This document shows positions 42,551-50,042 of a DNA stretch of 64,000 nucleotides, in pieces; within the stretch, counting starts at the first letter, position 1; every line of letters starts with the position of its first letter. Below the pieces are notes generated by a model. The model saw only the letters and a program-made list of their open reading frames with translations. It ran no database searches and was not told where the DNA came from. This DNA comes from Zoogloea sp041917255 (GTDB taxonomy: Bacteria; Pseudomonadota; Gammaproteobacteria; Burkholderiales; Rhodocyclaceae): positions 1 to 64,000 of the forward strand of contig JAYRYA010000016.1 in assembly GCA_041917255.1 (NCBI GenBank), given 5' to 3'. The translations under genes and the position numbers were made by a program.

Positions 42551-43041
42551 AGGTTTTCGGATTTGCCGGCTGGTCCGGTTCGGGCAAGACCACGCTGATC
42601 GAGCAGGTCCTCCCGGAGATCACCCGCCGCGGCCTCAAGGTGTCGGTCATCAAGCACGCTCACCACGGCTTCGACATCGACAAGCCGGGCAAGGATTCGT
42701 GGCGCCACCGGGAGGCCGGCGCCAGCGAGATCCTGCTGATTTCCGACGAACGCTGGGTGCTGATGCACGAACTGCGCGGCGAGCCCGAACCCGATCTCGA
42801 CGCGCAACTCGCCCGCCTGTCGCCCTGCGATCTGGTGCTGGTCGAGGGCTTCAAGACCGTGCAGATCCCCAAGCTCGAAGTCCATCGCCCGGCGGTGGGC
42901 AAGCCTTTGCAGTACCCCGACAACCCGGCCATCGTGGCGATTGCCACCGATGTGTCCCTTGATGCGCCGCTGCCGCGCCTCGACCTCAACGATCCGGCCG
43001 CCGTGGCCGTTTTCATCCTCCAACACCAGGGCCTGATATGA
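42547..43041 (+). CDS. mobB: Molybdopterin-guanine dinucleotide biosynthesis adaptor MobB
   Basis: 164 residues. Small P-loop GTPase that assists MobA in making MGD. Walker A is GWSGSGKTTLIEQVLPEI; VIKHAHHGFDIDKPGKDSWRH and LVLVEGFKTVQIPKLEVHR are strongly conserved MobB segments. Both ends overlap neighbours by ATGA (the ATP-grasp-like gene and moeA), indicating tight coupling. Confidence 0.95.
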   Translation: MKVFGFAGWSGSGKTTLIEQVLPEITRRGLKVSVIKHAHHGFDIDKPGKDSWRHREAGASEILLISDERWVLMHELRGEPEPDLDAQLARLSPCDLVLVEGFKTVQIPKLEVHRPAVGKPLQYPDNPAIVAIATDVSLDAPLPRLDLNDPAAVAVFILQHQGLI

Positions 43042-44261
43042 GCAATCCCATGCGTCCCTTCGACGACGTGCGGGCGGCGCTGCTGGCCGCCGCCAAACCC
43101 GTCGCCACCATCGAGAACGTGCCCACCGCCGAAGCCCTCGGCCGCGTGCTGGCCGTCGATCAGGTGTCGTCCCTCAACGTGCCGCCCCTCGACAACTCGT
43201 CGATGGACGGCTACGCGGTGAATACCGCCGACGTGACCGCCCCGGGCGCACGCCTCACTGTCGCCCAGCGCATCCCCGCCGGCAGCGTGGGCCACACCCT
43301 GGCCCGCGGTACCGCCGCGCGCATCTTCACCGGCGCCCCGGTGCCCCACGGCGCCGACGCCATCGTGATGCAGGAGCTGTGCACCGCCGATGGCAACAGC
43401 GTGACCATCGACCACGTGCCCCGTGCGGGCGAGTGGATTCGCCGCGCCGGCGAGGACATCGCGCTGGGTTCCACCGTGCTCACCGCAGGAGCGCGCCTGT
43501 CACCCCAGATGCTGGGCCTCGCCGCGTCGGTGGGCTGTGCCACGCTGCCGGTGTTCAGGCGCCTCAAGGTGGCGCTGTTCTCCACTGGCGACGAGCTGGT
43601 GATGCCCGGCGAGCCGCTGCCACCCGGCGCCATCTACAACTCCAATCGCTACGTGCTGCGCGGCCTCCTCGAGGCCCTCGGCTGCGAGGTGCAAGATCTG
43701 GGCATCGTGCCCGATACCCTGGACGCCACCCGTGCCGCCCTGCGCAGCGCCGCTGCGGCCAATGATCTGATCGTCACCAGCGGTGGTGTGTCGATGGGTG
43801 AGGAAGACCACGTGCGCCCGGCAGTGCAGGCCGAAGGCCGGCTCGATCTGTGGCTCGTTGCCATGAAGCCCGGCAAGCCGGTGGCGTTTGGTCATGTGAA
43901 CGACCCGGCTGGTGGCGAGGGCGCGGCCTTCATCGGCCTGCCCGGCAACCCGGTGTCGAGCTTCGTCACCTTCCTGCTGCTGGTGCGGCCCTTCGTGCTG
44001 CGTTCGATGGGCGTTGCCGACTGTCTGCCCCGGTCGATTCCGCTCACGGCCGGCTACGACTGGCTGAAGCCGGATCGGCGCCGGGAGTTCCTGCGCGCGC
44101 GTATCGGCGACGATGGCCGTGTCGTGCTCTTCCCCAACCAGGGTCCGGGCGTGCTCACCTCAACCGTGTGGGCCGATGGCCTCGTGGACAACCCGGCGGA
44201 TCAGCAGGTTTCTGCGGGCGATTCGGTCCGCTTCATCCCTTATTCCGAACTTCTTTCGTAA
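43038..44261 (+). CDS. moeA: Molybdopterin molybdotransferase MoeA
   Basis: 407 residues, standard length. Inserts molybdate into adenylylated molybdopterin. Motifs: NVPPLDNSSMDGYAV, TGAPVPHGADAIVMQE, FSTGDELVMPGEPL, IYNSNRYVLRGLL, VTSGGVSMGEEDHVRP, VAMKPGKPVAFG and GLPGNPVSSFV. Starts inside the mobB stop (ATGA); moaD follows after seven bases. Confidence 0.97.
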   Translation: MSNPMRPFDDVRAALLAAAKPVATIENVPTAEALGRVLAVDQVSSLNVPPLDNSSMDGYAVNTADVTAPGARLTVAQRIPAGSVGHTLARGTAARIFTGAPVPHGADAIVMQELCTADGNSVTIDHVPRAGEWIRRAGEDIALGSTVLTAGARLSPQMLGLAASVGCATLPVFRRLKVALFSTGDELVMPGEPLPPGAIYNSNRYVLRGLLEALGCEVQDLGIVPDTLDATRAALRSAAAANDLIVTSGGVSMGEEDHVRPAVQAEGRLDLWLVAMKPGKPVAFGHVNDPAGGEGAAFIGLPGNPVSSFVTFLLLVRPFVLRSMGVADCLPRSIPLTAGYDWLKPDRRREFLRARIGDDGRVVLFPNQGPGVLTSTVWADGLVDNPADQQVSAGDSVRFIPYSELLS

Positions 44262-44268
44262 GCGCGTC

Positions 44269-44523
44269 ATGAGCATCAAGGTTCTGTATTTCGCCAGCCT
44301 CCGTGAAACCCTCGGCTACTCCCACGAGACGCTGACCCTCCCGGCCACCATCTCCACCCTGGGCGACCTGCGCGCTCACCTCGCCAAACGCGGCGGCGCG
44401 TGGGAAGCGCTGGGCGTCGGTCGCAACGTTCGGATGGCCATCAACCAGGACATGGCCGGCGCCGACGCCGCTGTGGCCGATCGGGACGAGATCGCCTTCT
44501 TCCCGCCCGTCACTGGCGGCTGA
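44269..44523 (+). CDS. moaD: Molybdopterin synthase sulfur carrier subunit MoaD
   Basis: 84 residues starting MSIKVLYFASLRETLGY and ending FFPPVTGG. The C-terminal Gly-Gly, the thiocarboxylate-bearing tail of this ubiquitin-like protein, is intact. It donates sulfur in molybdopterin synthase together with MoaE, which is encoded 30 nt downstream. The open frame extends upstream into moeA but the start is fixed by homology. Confidence 0.95.
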   Translation: MSIKVLYFASLRETLGYSHETLTLPATISTLGDLRAHLAKRGGAWEALGVGRNVRMAINQDMAGADAAVADRDEIAFFPPVTGG

Positions 44524-44553
44524 TCCATCCACCCACCACCAACGAGGCCCACC

Positions 44554-45018
44554 ATGAATTCCGTCAGCGTGCAGGAAGCCGACTTCGATGTCGGCGCAGA
44601 GATTGCCGCCTTGTCCGCAGGCCGCAACGACGTGGGTGCGGTGGCCAGCTTCGTCGGCCTCGTGCGCGCCGACAAGGTGGCCGGGGAGGGCAGCGAAGTC
44701 TCGGCGATGACCCTCGAGCACTATCCGGGCATGACCGAGAAGTCGCTGCAAGCCATCGTCCTGGAGGCCGGCAGCCGCTGGCAGCTGCTCGGCACCCGGG
44801 TGATCCACCGCTTCGGCCGGCTCGAGCCCGGTGAGCGCATTGTGTTCGTGGGGGTGGCCAGCAGTCACCGGGGCGATGCCTTCGCCGCCTGCGAGTTCAT
44901 CATGGATTATCTGAAGACCCGCGCGCCCTTCTGGAAAAAGGAAGACACGCCGGAAGGCGGGCGCTGGGTGGATGCGCGCGAGGCGGACGATTCGGCCGCG
45001 GCGCGCTGGGGCGGTTAA
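44554..45018 (+). CDS. moaE: Molybdopterin synthase catalytic subunit MoaE
   Basis: 154 residues. Converts cyclic pyranopterin monophosphate to molybdopterin using MoaD thiocarboxylate. Conserved parts: GAVASFVGLVR, LEHYPGMTEKSL, VIHRFGRLEPGERIVFVGVA, HRGDAFAACEFIMDYLK and the catalytic lysine region PFWKKEDTPEG. Last gene of the ATP-grasp-mobB-moeA-moaD-moaE run. The genes moaA, moaB and moaC are not in the window. Confidence 0.96.
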   Translation: MNSVSVQEADFDVGAEIAALSAGRNDVGAVASFVGLVRADKVAGEGSEVSAMTLEHYPGMTEKSLQAIVLEAGSRWQLLGTRVIHRFGRLEPGERIVFVGVASSHRGDAFAACEFIMDYLKTRAPFWKKEDTPEGGRWVDAREADDSAAARWGG

Positions 45019-45061
45019 ATACCGGCCACCGTGCGTCGCTTGGGTCGGCGGTTGCCCCGGG

Positions 45062-45110
45062 GCCTCCACCAAGACGGCCGTATGTCACGTACCGCCGTCT
45101 TGGTGGAGGC
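45062..45110. terminator. 17-bp perfect inverted repeat between moaE and the muramidase gene
   Basis: GCCTCCACCAAGACGGC (45062-45078) and its exact complement (45094-45110) enclose 15 bases. It sits between two convergent genes, so a bidirectional terminator is the simplest reading. It has no U-tract on either side, and its right arm ends on the last base of the muramidase gene, at the edge of the less GC-rich cassette. Confidence 0.55.
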
Positions 45111-46093
45111 TAAGTGATCTGGCTCAGTGCAAGCAAGGTGGCGTCGTCTAGCTTGCCGGAAACGGGCAGATTGGAATCCTTTTGAAACTGTATTACTGCT
45201 TTCTGAGTGCTGGGACCAAACCATCCGTCTACCGTGCCGGGGTTATACCCGCCGTAACTTAGAAACAATTGGGCCGCGCGCACATCCAGATCAGGCAGCG
45301 GACCCACGCTGTAGCGGGCAAAAGCGGTCTTGAGCTTTTGGTCGTATTGATTTTTTTCAAAGCCCTTGCCGTTATAGCCTGACGCAAAGCCAGCCCAGTC
45401 TTCCTTCTTGAGATTGCCGGCAAGCCCGTTTGCCGCAATGAAATGAGCCATAGCGAGCATGTGCGCATCCTCCGTCTGACTCATCGCGCTGACCATCGTC
45501 TCCACGTCTGCATAGCCTGCAGCGCCGGCATTGAAGCCCATCACCTGCCCGAGGCCCCACGATGCGCTTTGCAGCGCCGCTGTGCGATCCAATGAGATAG
45601 CGCGGTTCAGACGCTCGTATTGAAACGCGCCGTCTTTCCCATAGCCACGCGGTTTGCTGTTGCTGATATCCGGGGCCTTGGCATCGAATATGCCCTTCGT
45701 CAGCTCATGGAAAACATGGCGCTCGAAGAGAATTTTCGGACGCCGATCCGGCAAGAAACCGCAACCGTTCGTCTCGACCGTCATGACTGCCCATAGCGCC
45801 GGCAGATTCACGCCCAAGCTGAAAGCTGCACTTCTTAGTCCGTCCTGGGACAGGGGACTTCCGCGGCCGCTGAAGTCTGCTGAGAGTGTCGCCGGTGTTG
45901 CCACCGTCGTGGCGATGGTATTTTTTACGTTGCTTGAAGTGGCTGTGGTTGATTCGTCGCCTGGATCGCGATAGATCAATTCGCACATACCCGCATGTCC
46001 GGGAATGGGGGTACAGTCGTTGACGACAAAACCTTGTTTTTTCAGGCGAGCGGCTTCCTCGTCACATGCCGTGCACAGAACGGTTTTTTTCAT
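45110..46093 (-). CDS. N-acetylmuramidase with C-terminal peptidoglycan-binding domain and N-terminal Cys motif
   Basis: 327 residues. About 78-262 matches the phage-endolysin type muramidase family (DUF3380): ALWAVMTVETNGCGFLPDRR, with likely catalytic E107, then PKILFERHVFHELT, ASWGLGQVMGFNAGAAGY and DWAGFASGYNGKGF. About 268-325 is a PG_binding_1 domain (AAQLFLSYGGYNPGTVDGWF, STQKAVIQFQKDSNLPVSG). The first 45 residues have no signal peptide but carry C7, C10, C27 and C37 (LCTACDEE ... NDCTP ... GMCEL), possibly a small metal-binding tag. AAGGAG precedes the ATG. Phage holin or tail genes are absent. It is transcribed after two lipoprotein genes. It could be a contact-delivered cell-wall effector or a domesticated lysin; both are inference. 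Confidence 0.8.
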   Translation of the reverse strand: MKKTVLCTACDEEAARLKKQGFVVNDCTPIPGHAGMCELIYRDPGDESTTATSSNVKNTIATTVATPATLSADFSGRGSPLSQDGLRSAAFSLGVNLPALWAVMTVETNGCGFLPDRRPKILFERHVFHELTKGIFDAKAPDISNSKPRGYGKDGAFQYERLNRAISLDRTAALQSASWGLGQVMGFNAGAAGYADVETMVSAMSQTEDAHMLAMAHFIAANGLAGNLKKEDWAGFASGYNGKGFEKNQYDQKLKTAFARYSVGPLPDLDVRAAQLFLSYGGYNPGTVDGWFGPSTQKAVIQFQKDSNLPVSGKLDDATLLALSQIT

Positions 46094-46120
46094 GGTGTTT
46101 TCTCCTTTTGAGGAGGGGCG

Positions 46121-47173
46121 TTAGCTGCCGAGGGCACAGACCGTGGCTCGATGTACCTTCAGCGTGGTGGTGTAGTCCGATGACGCGGCATCCAGGGTGG
46201 TCATGAATTCAGCGTAAGTCTGGCGTTGAGCGAGAGGGGCGGTCCCGGTGGTGCGAACGGTCTTCAGGAACTTGGGCGCCCTGTCTCCAAACACCTTTTG
46301 AGATTCCACATCGCTCCAGACCCGTGACAGGCTTGCATCCGGAACATGGGAGAAGCAGGCGAGCGTGTCGAGGGCGATTCGACCCTGCTCGCCCTGCGTA
46401 TTTTTGTACATCTGTTCTTCGCCCACCGCGGTCGCTGCCCGTGCTTTGAATGTATCGCGCACGCCCTTCGACAAGGCGAGCTGCTCGGCAGCCTCCCCGG
46501 TTGCGAAGAATTGCGTCAGGGTAAAAAAGGTCGGCTTAGGGGAGTCCTCCGCCGGCGAGTTGCTATTGGCTACAGCGGCGGATGCTGTCGCATCTGTTGA
46601 GCCCGGGGCATTGACGCGAATAACCGCCGCTCCGGTGGTGTCGAGACTTGCAAGAACCGATGGTTGGCGGATCTCATCAACCGGGATAACGGAGGCTTCC
46701 TTGCGTTTGTAGCCAAAGGTGAAAGACTCGGGGGTCACGCTTGCGGCCTGGAGGGCAATCTTCAGCCCTAGCGTCGTGGAGGTGGCAAAGAACATTACCG
46801 GCTGTTTTTCTTGTGTCGCCCGCGGTACATCGTGGTTGCAATCTGGCGCGTTCGGTGCTTGTTGTTTGGTCAGTATTTTTGCCGCGCAACCCGTCGCGTA
46901 GGTCTGCTTGACATCCCGGCTCAAGCCCCGTCCAGTTGCCTCGAGGTATCCGACGACCGGATATACCTTTCCGTCGTTAAACCGCGGACCGATGTAGCCC
47001 TCCGTCCGGTCGAACGCCACAGTGACACTCACCGGCATGCTCTCCATGTCGATCACGGATAAGGATGTCTTCGTCACGAAGATGGCGTTCTCCCGTGGCG
47101 ATGCACACGCCCCCAGCGTCAGTGCCAGCACGACGATGGCCGGCCGGTAGGTTTCAGTTCGACTGTTCATCAT
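46121..47173 (-). CDS. Uncharacterised lipoprotein in muramidase cassette
   Basis: 350 residues. Lipoprotein signal with lipobox LTLGAC (Cys23) in a MMNSRTETYRPAIVVLALTL context. No family recognised. The mature part mentions a possible two-part layout: about 30-190 with two Cys (TGCAAKIL, APDCNHD), a Ser/Ala/Pro-rich linker (about 195-215), and a helical C-terminal half ending VHRATVCALGS. AAGGA lies before the ATG pair. It sits 27 nt before the muramidase and two bases after the smaller lipoprotein gene, so the three genes look like one operon. A periplasmic partner or protective protein for the muramidase is possible but unproven. Confidence 0.7.
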   Translation of the reverse strand: MMNSRTETYRPAIVVLALTLGACASPRENAIFVTKTSLSVIDMESMPVSVTVAFDRTEGYIGPRFNDGKVYPVVGYLEATGRGLSRDVKQTYATGCAAKILTKQQAPNAPDCNHDVPRATQEKQPVMFFATSTTLGLKIALQAASVTPESFTFGYKRKEASVIPVDEIRQPSVLASLDTTGAAVIRVNAPGSTDATASAAVANSNSPAEDSPKPTFFTLTQFFATGEAAEQLALSKGVRDTFKARAATAVGEEQMYKNTQGEQGRIALDTLACFSHVPDASLSRVWSDVESQKVFGDRAPKFLKTVRTTGTAPLAQRQTYAEFMTTLDAASSDYTTTLKVHRATVCALGS

Positions 47174-47175
47174 TT

Positions 47176-47538
47176 TTATTCCTTCTCTGTGGTGGTTGGG
47201 ATGGCTGTCGGAGCCGCCATGAGCGTGAATCCGGGGGCGAAGCAGGTGTTGTCGCGTACTGCCACGTGGGTGGCATCGCTGTAGCCGATTACCAGTGCGC
47301 GACTTTCGCTGCCGCTACTCACCGTAATTCCCATGGACTGCACACGCAGGGACTCTCCACCCCAGGGGATAGCCGGATTGGCCGCAGGAAGTTCGAGATG
47401 CACGAAGCCGATGACGTGATGGGTGCCATCAGGAGATACATACATGTGAGAGCACGCTGTCATGAGCAGTAAGACCACGCATTCCATCAAGCGCCTGATG
47501 GGGACGTAACAAGGCGGGCGATGGCGAGGTGAGAACAT
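47176..47538 (-). CDS. Small uncharacterised lipoprotein
   Basis: About 120 residues from ATG 47538 (MFSPRHRPPCYVPIRRL). A later ATG at 47487 (MECVVLLLMTACSHMY) would give a more compact signal peptide; the frame also extends up to 47694 but that part is AT-rich and unconvincing. Lipobox LMTAC supports export and lipid anchoring. The rest (VSPDGTHHVIGFVHLELPAA, ESLRVQSMGITVSSGSESRA) looks like a small beta protein. Ends two bases before the next lipoprotein gene. No family recognised. Confidence 0.6.
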   Translation of the reverse strand: MFSPRHRPPCYVPIRRLMECVVLLLMTACSHMYVSPDGTHHVIGFVHLELPAANPAIPWGGESLRVQSMGITVSSGSESRALVIGYSDATHVAVRDNTCFAPGFTLMAAPTAIPTTTEKE

Positions 47539-48052
47539 GGAATTCAACTTTCTGATGTGACAAGTGGGCAACCTGTGTTGCGAGCGCGTGCCATCTTGAG
47601 CAATTTCATATGCAATAAATGAATTTTCGTATATGAAAATGTTATAGAACACATTAGGTTCACGTGAAAGGAGAATGTTGCCGTATGGCGTCACATCATT
47701 CTCGCTGCAGCGTGCTACCCGGCGCCTCGTCGGTAAGCCACAGTGTCTTTAAGGTGTGGTGCGCTGGCGGTACGCCAGAATGCAAGCAGCCGACGGACGT
47801 GCTCGCCTTGGTGCTGATCCGGACGGTCCATTGGGATGTTCAGTAGGCAGATGGTGCGAGATCTATTCACACTGATCTGTATGAGCGTGGATGCCGGTTC
47901 GGTTTGCCGTGCATCAAGCGTCTGGTGTTCGAGAAAGGGATCTGGACGCAGTCCACTGCATCACTGGATTTTTCAGCCGACGCTGCACCCGCTCCACGTT
48001 GGGCTGTCTGTCGCCGGCCGCATTTCTACAGAACTGGATCTATCAAGACGTG
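47539..48052. other. AT-rich leader of the muramidase cassette and gene-free region
   Basis: 514 bases without a convincing gene. The part at 47600-47660 is AT-rich, with an inverted pair TTTCATAT (47603-47610) and ATATGAAA (47630-47637) and TTATAG-type -10-like sequence, and probably holds the promoter of the lipoprotein-muramidase operon. From about 47700 to 48052 short open frames exist on both strands, but none has a ribosome site or a recognisable product. It may be a decayed gene. Confidence 0.45.
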
Positions 48053-49849
48053 TCAGCCAAGCGCTGTCGGCAAGCCCGTCGCCAGCCACGGAACTGCCGA
48101 GATCGCCAGCGCACCCAGGAAGATCGCCGCCAGGGCTGGCAAGACCGACGCTGCTACTTCGCGGATCGGCTTGCCGAACATGGCCGACGCGAAAAAGATG
48201 TTCATCCCGGCCGGTGGGCACAGGAAGCCCATCTCCATCACTGCCAGGAAGATCACCCCGAAGTGCACCGGGTCGATGCCGTAGCTCACCGCTACCGGCA
48301 AGAGCAGCGGCACCAGCACCACAATGGCGGCGTAGATCTCCATCAGTGCGCCTGCGGCAAACAGGAAGACATTGAGGGCCACCAGAAACGCGAAGCGGTT
48401 GGGCAGCGCACCTTGCACCCATTCCACCGCCGCGTCGGGGATGCCGGCATCCACCAGATAGTTGGTGAGGCCCAGCGCCATGCCGAGGATCAGCATCACC
48501 CCGCCGATCACCTGAGCGCAGTCGGCCAGGCAGCGGCGCAGCAGCGGCCAGTCCAGCTCCCGGTGGGCGATGGACTGGGTGAGGAGGGCGTAGGCGGCGG
48601 TGAGGGCGGCGCTTTCGGTGGGCGTGGCGAGGCCGCTGGCCAGTGAACCGATGGCCACCACCGGGGCGAGGATTTCCCAGCGGGCCGCCCAGGCCGCCTT
48701 GCGGGCGGCGTTGAAGTCGGCCTTCGGGCGTTCCACCTGGGCGATGCCGTCCCGGCGCAGATAGCCCCCCACGGTGAGCAGGAAGAACACCATCACCAGC
48801 GCCGGCAGCACGCCGGCCAGGAACATGGTGTTGATGGGCACCCGGGCGATGATGGCGTACATGATGAGCGGCACCGACGGTGCCAGCAGCACGCCCAGGG
48901 CGCTGGCGCTGGTGACGAGGCTGATCCCGCGCTTCTCGGGCAGCCCGGCGTCCTTCAGCAGCGGCAGCAGCAGGCCGCCCAGGGCCAGGATGGTGACACC
49001 GCTGCCGCCGGTGAAGGCAGTGAAGAACGAGCTCAGCAAGGCTGCAGCAATCGACGAGCCGATGGCGCCGCCGCCGAAGCTGGCGGTGAACAGCGCGCCC
49101 AGCCGCCCGGCTGCGCCGCTGCGGGCAAAGATCAGCCCGGCCAGCGTGAACAGCGGTAGCGCCGGCAGGGAGGGATTCACCGTGATCTGGTAATGCGACA
49201 GGGGCACCGACGCCAGCGGCTGCCCTTCCGACCAGAACAACGCCAGGGCCAGCCCACCCAGCACCGCGAAGATCGGCGCTCCGGCCAGCAGGGCCAGCAT
49301 CAGCCCGATGGCGAAGGGGGCGACTGGCAGTTCTGCACCGTCGAAGTGCCGGGCAAAGGCGTAGCCGGCGGCGGTGATGGCTACGCCCAGCACGACGCGA
49401 AGGGCCAGCGCGCTCGCGCAGCGGCTGCCGAGCTTGACGCCCAGCACCACGAAGCCGGCCGGCATCAGCGCCTGGATCGTCCACACCGGCAGGCCGTAGG
49501 CCAGGCTGCGCCCGGCATCCATCTCGCTGGCGACGAACTGCCAGCTCGCCTCGGCAAGCATCCCGCACAGCACCGCCGCGCTGGCTTTGGCAAAGATGTT
49601 GGCGGCGTGCCGTAGGGCCGGATTGCGGGCGTTGGCAAAGCTGTTGCCCAGGCTGGTGAGGTGATTGCCCCGCTCGGCCAGCACCGCGCCAGCCATGGCC
49701 AGCACCAGTCCCAGGTGCTGGACGACCATCGGCGCATTGGCGATGCCCATGCCATGCAGTGGTCGCAGGGCAATCTCCACCAGCGGGATCAGGGTCATCA
49801 GCAGCAGCGCGGCGGAGGCGAGGGCTTCGTCGAAGGGTAGTCGGCGCAT
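48053..49849 (-). CDS. TRAP transporter fused permease (DctQ-DctM)
   Basis: 598 residues from ATG 49849 (MRRLPFDEALASAALLL). The frame is open to 49996 across the 21-bp repeat array, which I exclude as it is repetitive and not family-like. The N-terminal four-helix DctQ part (about 1-165) is followed by the large DctM part, with FTLAGLIFARSGAAGRLGAL, FFTAFTGGSGVTILALGGLL, SVPLIMYAIIARVPINTMFL, ATPTESAALTAAYALL and MGFLCPPAGMNIFFASAMFG. It is an inner-membrane sodium-driven uptake system for an organic acid or similar solute. It works with the DctP and TatT proteins encoded just upstream. Confidence 0.93.
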   Translation of the reverse strand: MRRLPFDEALASAALLLMTLIPLVEIALRPLHGMGIANAPMVVQHLGLVLAMAGAVLAERGNHLTSLGNSFANARNPALRHAANIFAKASAAVLCGMLAEASWQFVASEMDAGRSLAYGLPVWTIQALMPAGFVVLGVKLGSRCASALALRVVLGVAITAAGYAFARHFDGAELPVAPFAIGLMLALLAGAPIFAVLGGLALALFWSEGQPLASVPLSHYQITVNPSLPALPLFTLAGLIFARSGAAGRLGALFTASFGGGAIGSSIAAALLSSFFTAFTGGSGVTILALGGLLLPLLKDAGLPEKRGISLVTSASALGVLLAPSVPLIMYAIIARVPINTMFLAGVLPALVMVFFLLTVGGYLRRDGIAQVERPKADFNAARKAAWAARWEILAPVVAIGSLASGLATPTESAALTAAYALLTQSIAHRELDWPLLRRCLADCAQVIGGVMLILGMALGLTNYLVDAGIPDAAVEWVQGALPNRFAFLVALNVFLFAAGALMEIYAAIVVLVPLLLPVAVSYGIDPVHFGVIFLAVMEMGFLCPPAGMNIFFASAMFGKPIREVAASVLPALAAIFLGALAISAVPWLATGLPTALG

Positions 49850-49899
49850 GTCGGAGGGGGCAGGCGGGGGGGGCGGTTTGGGGGAGCGTGACGGGTAAA

Positions 49900-50025
49900 A
49901 CCGGGTGGTCGAGCCCGACCTGAAGCCGGTTAAGTCGAACTTGAAATCTCTCAAATCCGACTTGCGGGTTTTCAAATCGGCCTTGGGCTGATGCACCTGC
50001 AGGTGCGTGATCGCAAGTCGGACTT
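49900..50025. repeat. Second array of 21-bp degenerate repeats (6 units)
   Basis: Six consecutive 21-bp units lie between the dctP stop and the dctQM start. Read on the minus strand they start AAGTCCGACTTG, AGGCCGATTTGA, AGTCGGATTTGA, AGTTCGACTTAA and so on. One unit contains the 14-bp palindrome GCACCTGCAGGTGC (49993-50006). The minus frame gives heptads ADLKTRK, SDLRDFK, FDLTGFR. It shares the 21-bp period, the position 3' of a gene and the block CTTGCGATC with the array at 40837. Confidence 0.75.
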
Positions 50026-50042
50026 CGATCCGACACCACCGC

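Noticed and set aside
47664..48050. Decayed transposase or other gene between the lipoproteins and dctQM
   Set aside because: Short frames on both strands were read, but no transposase motif or terminal inverted repeat could be identified.
49855..49885. G-rich run that could form a G-quadruplex upstream of dctQM
   Set aside because: It is on the strand opposite the transcript and is likely just composition; no independent support.
49850..49996. Extension of the DctQM protein through the 21-bp repeats
   Set aside because: The added residues are heptad repeats and a Pro run with no DctQ similarity, and no ribosome site precedes ATG 49996.
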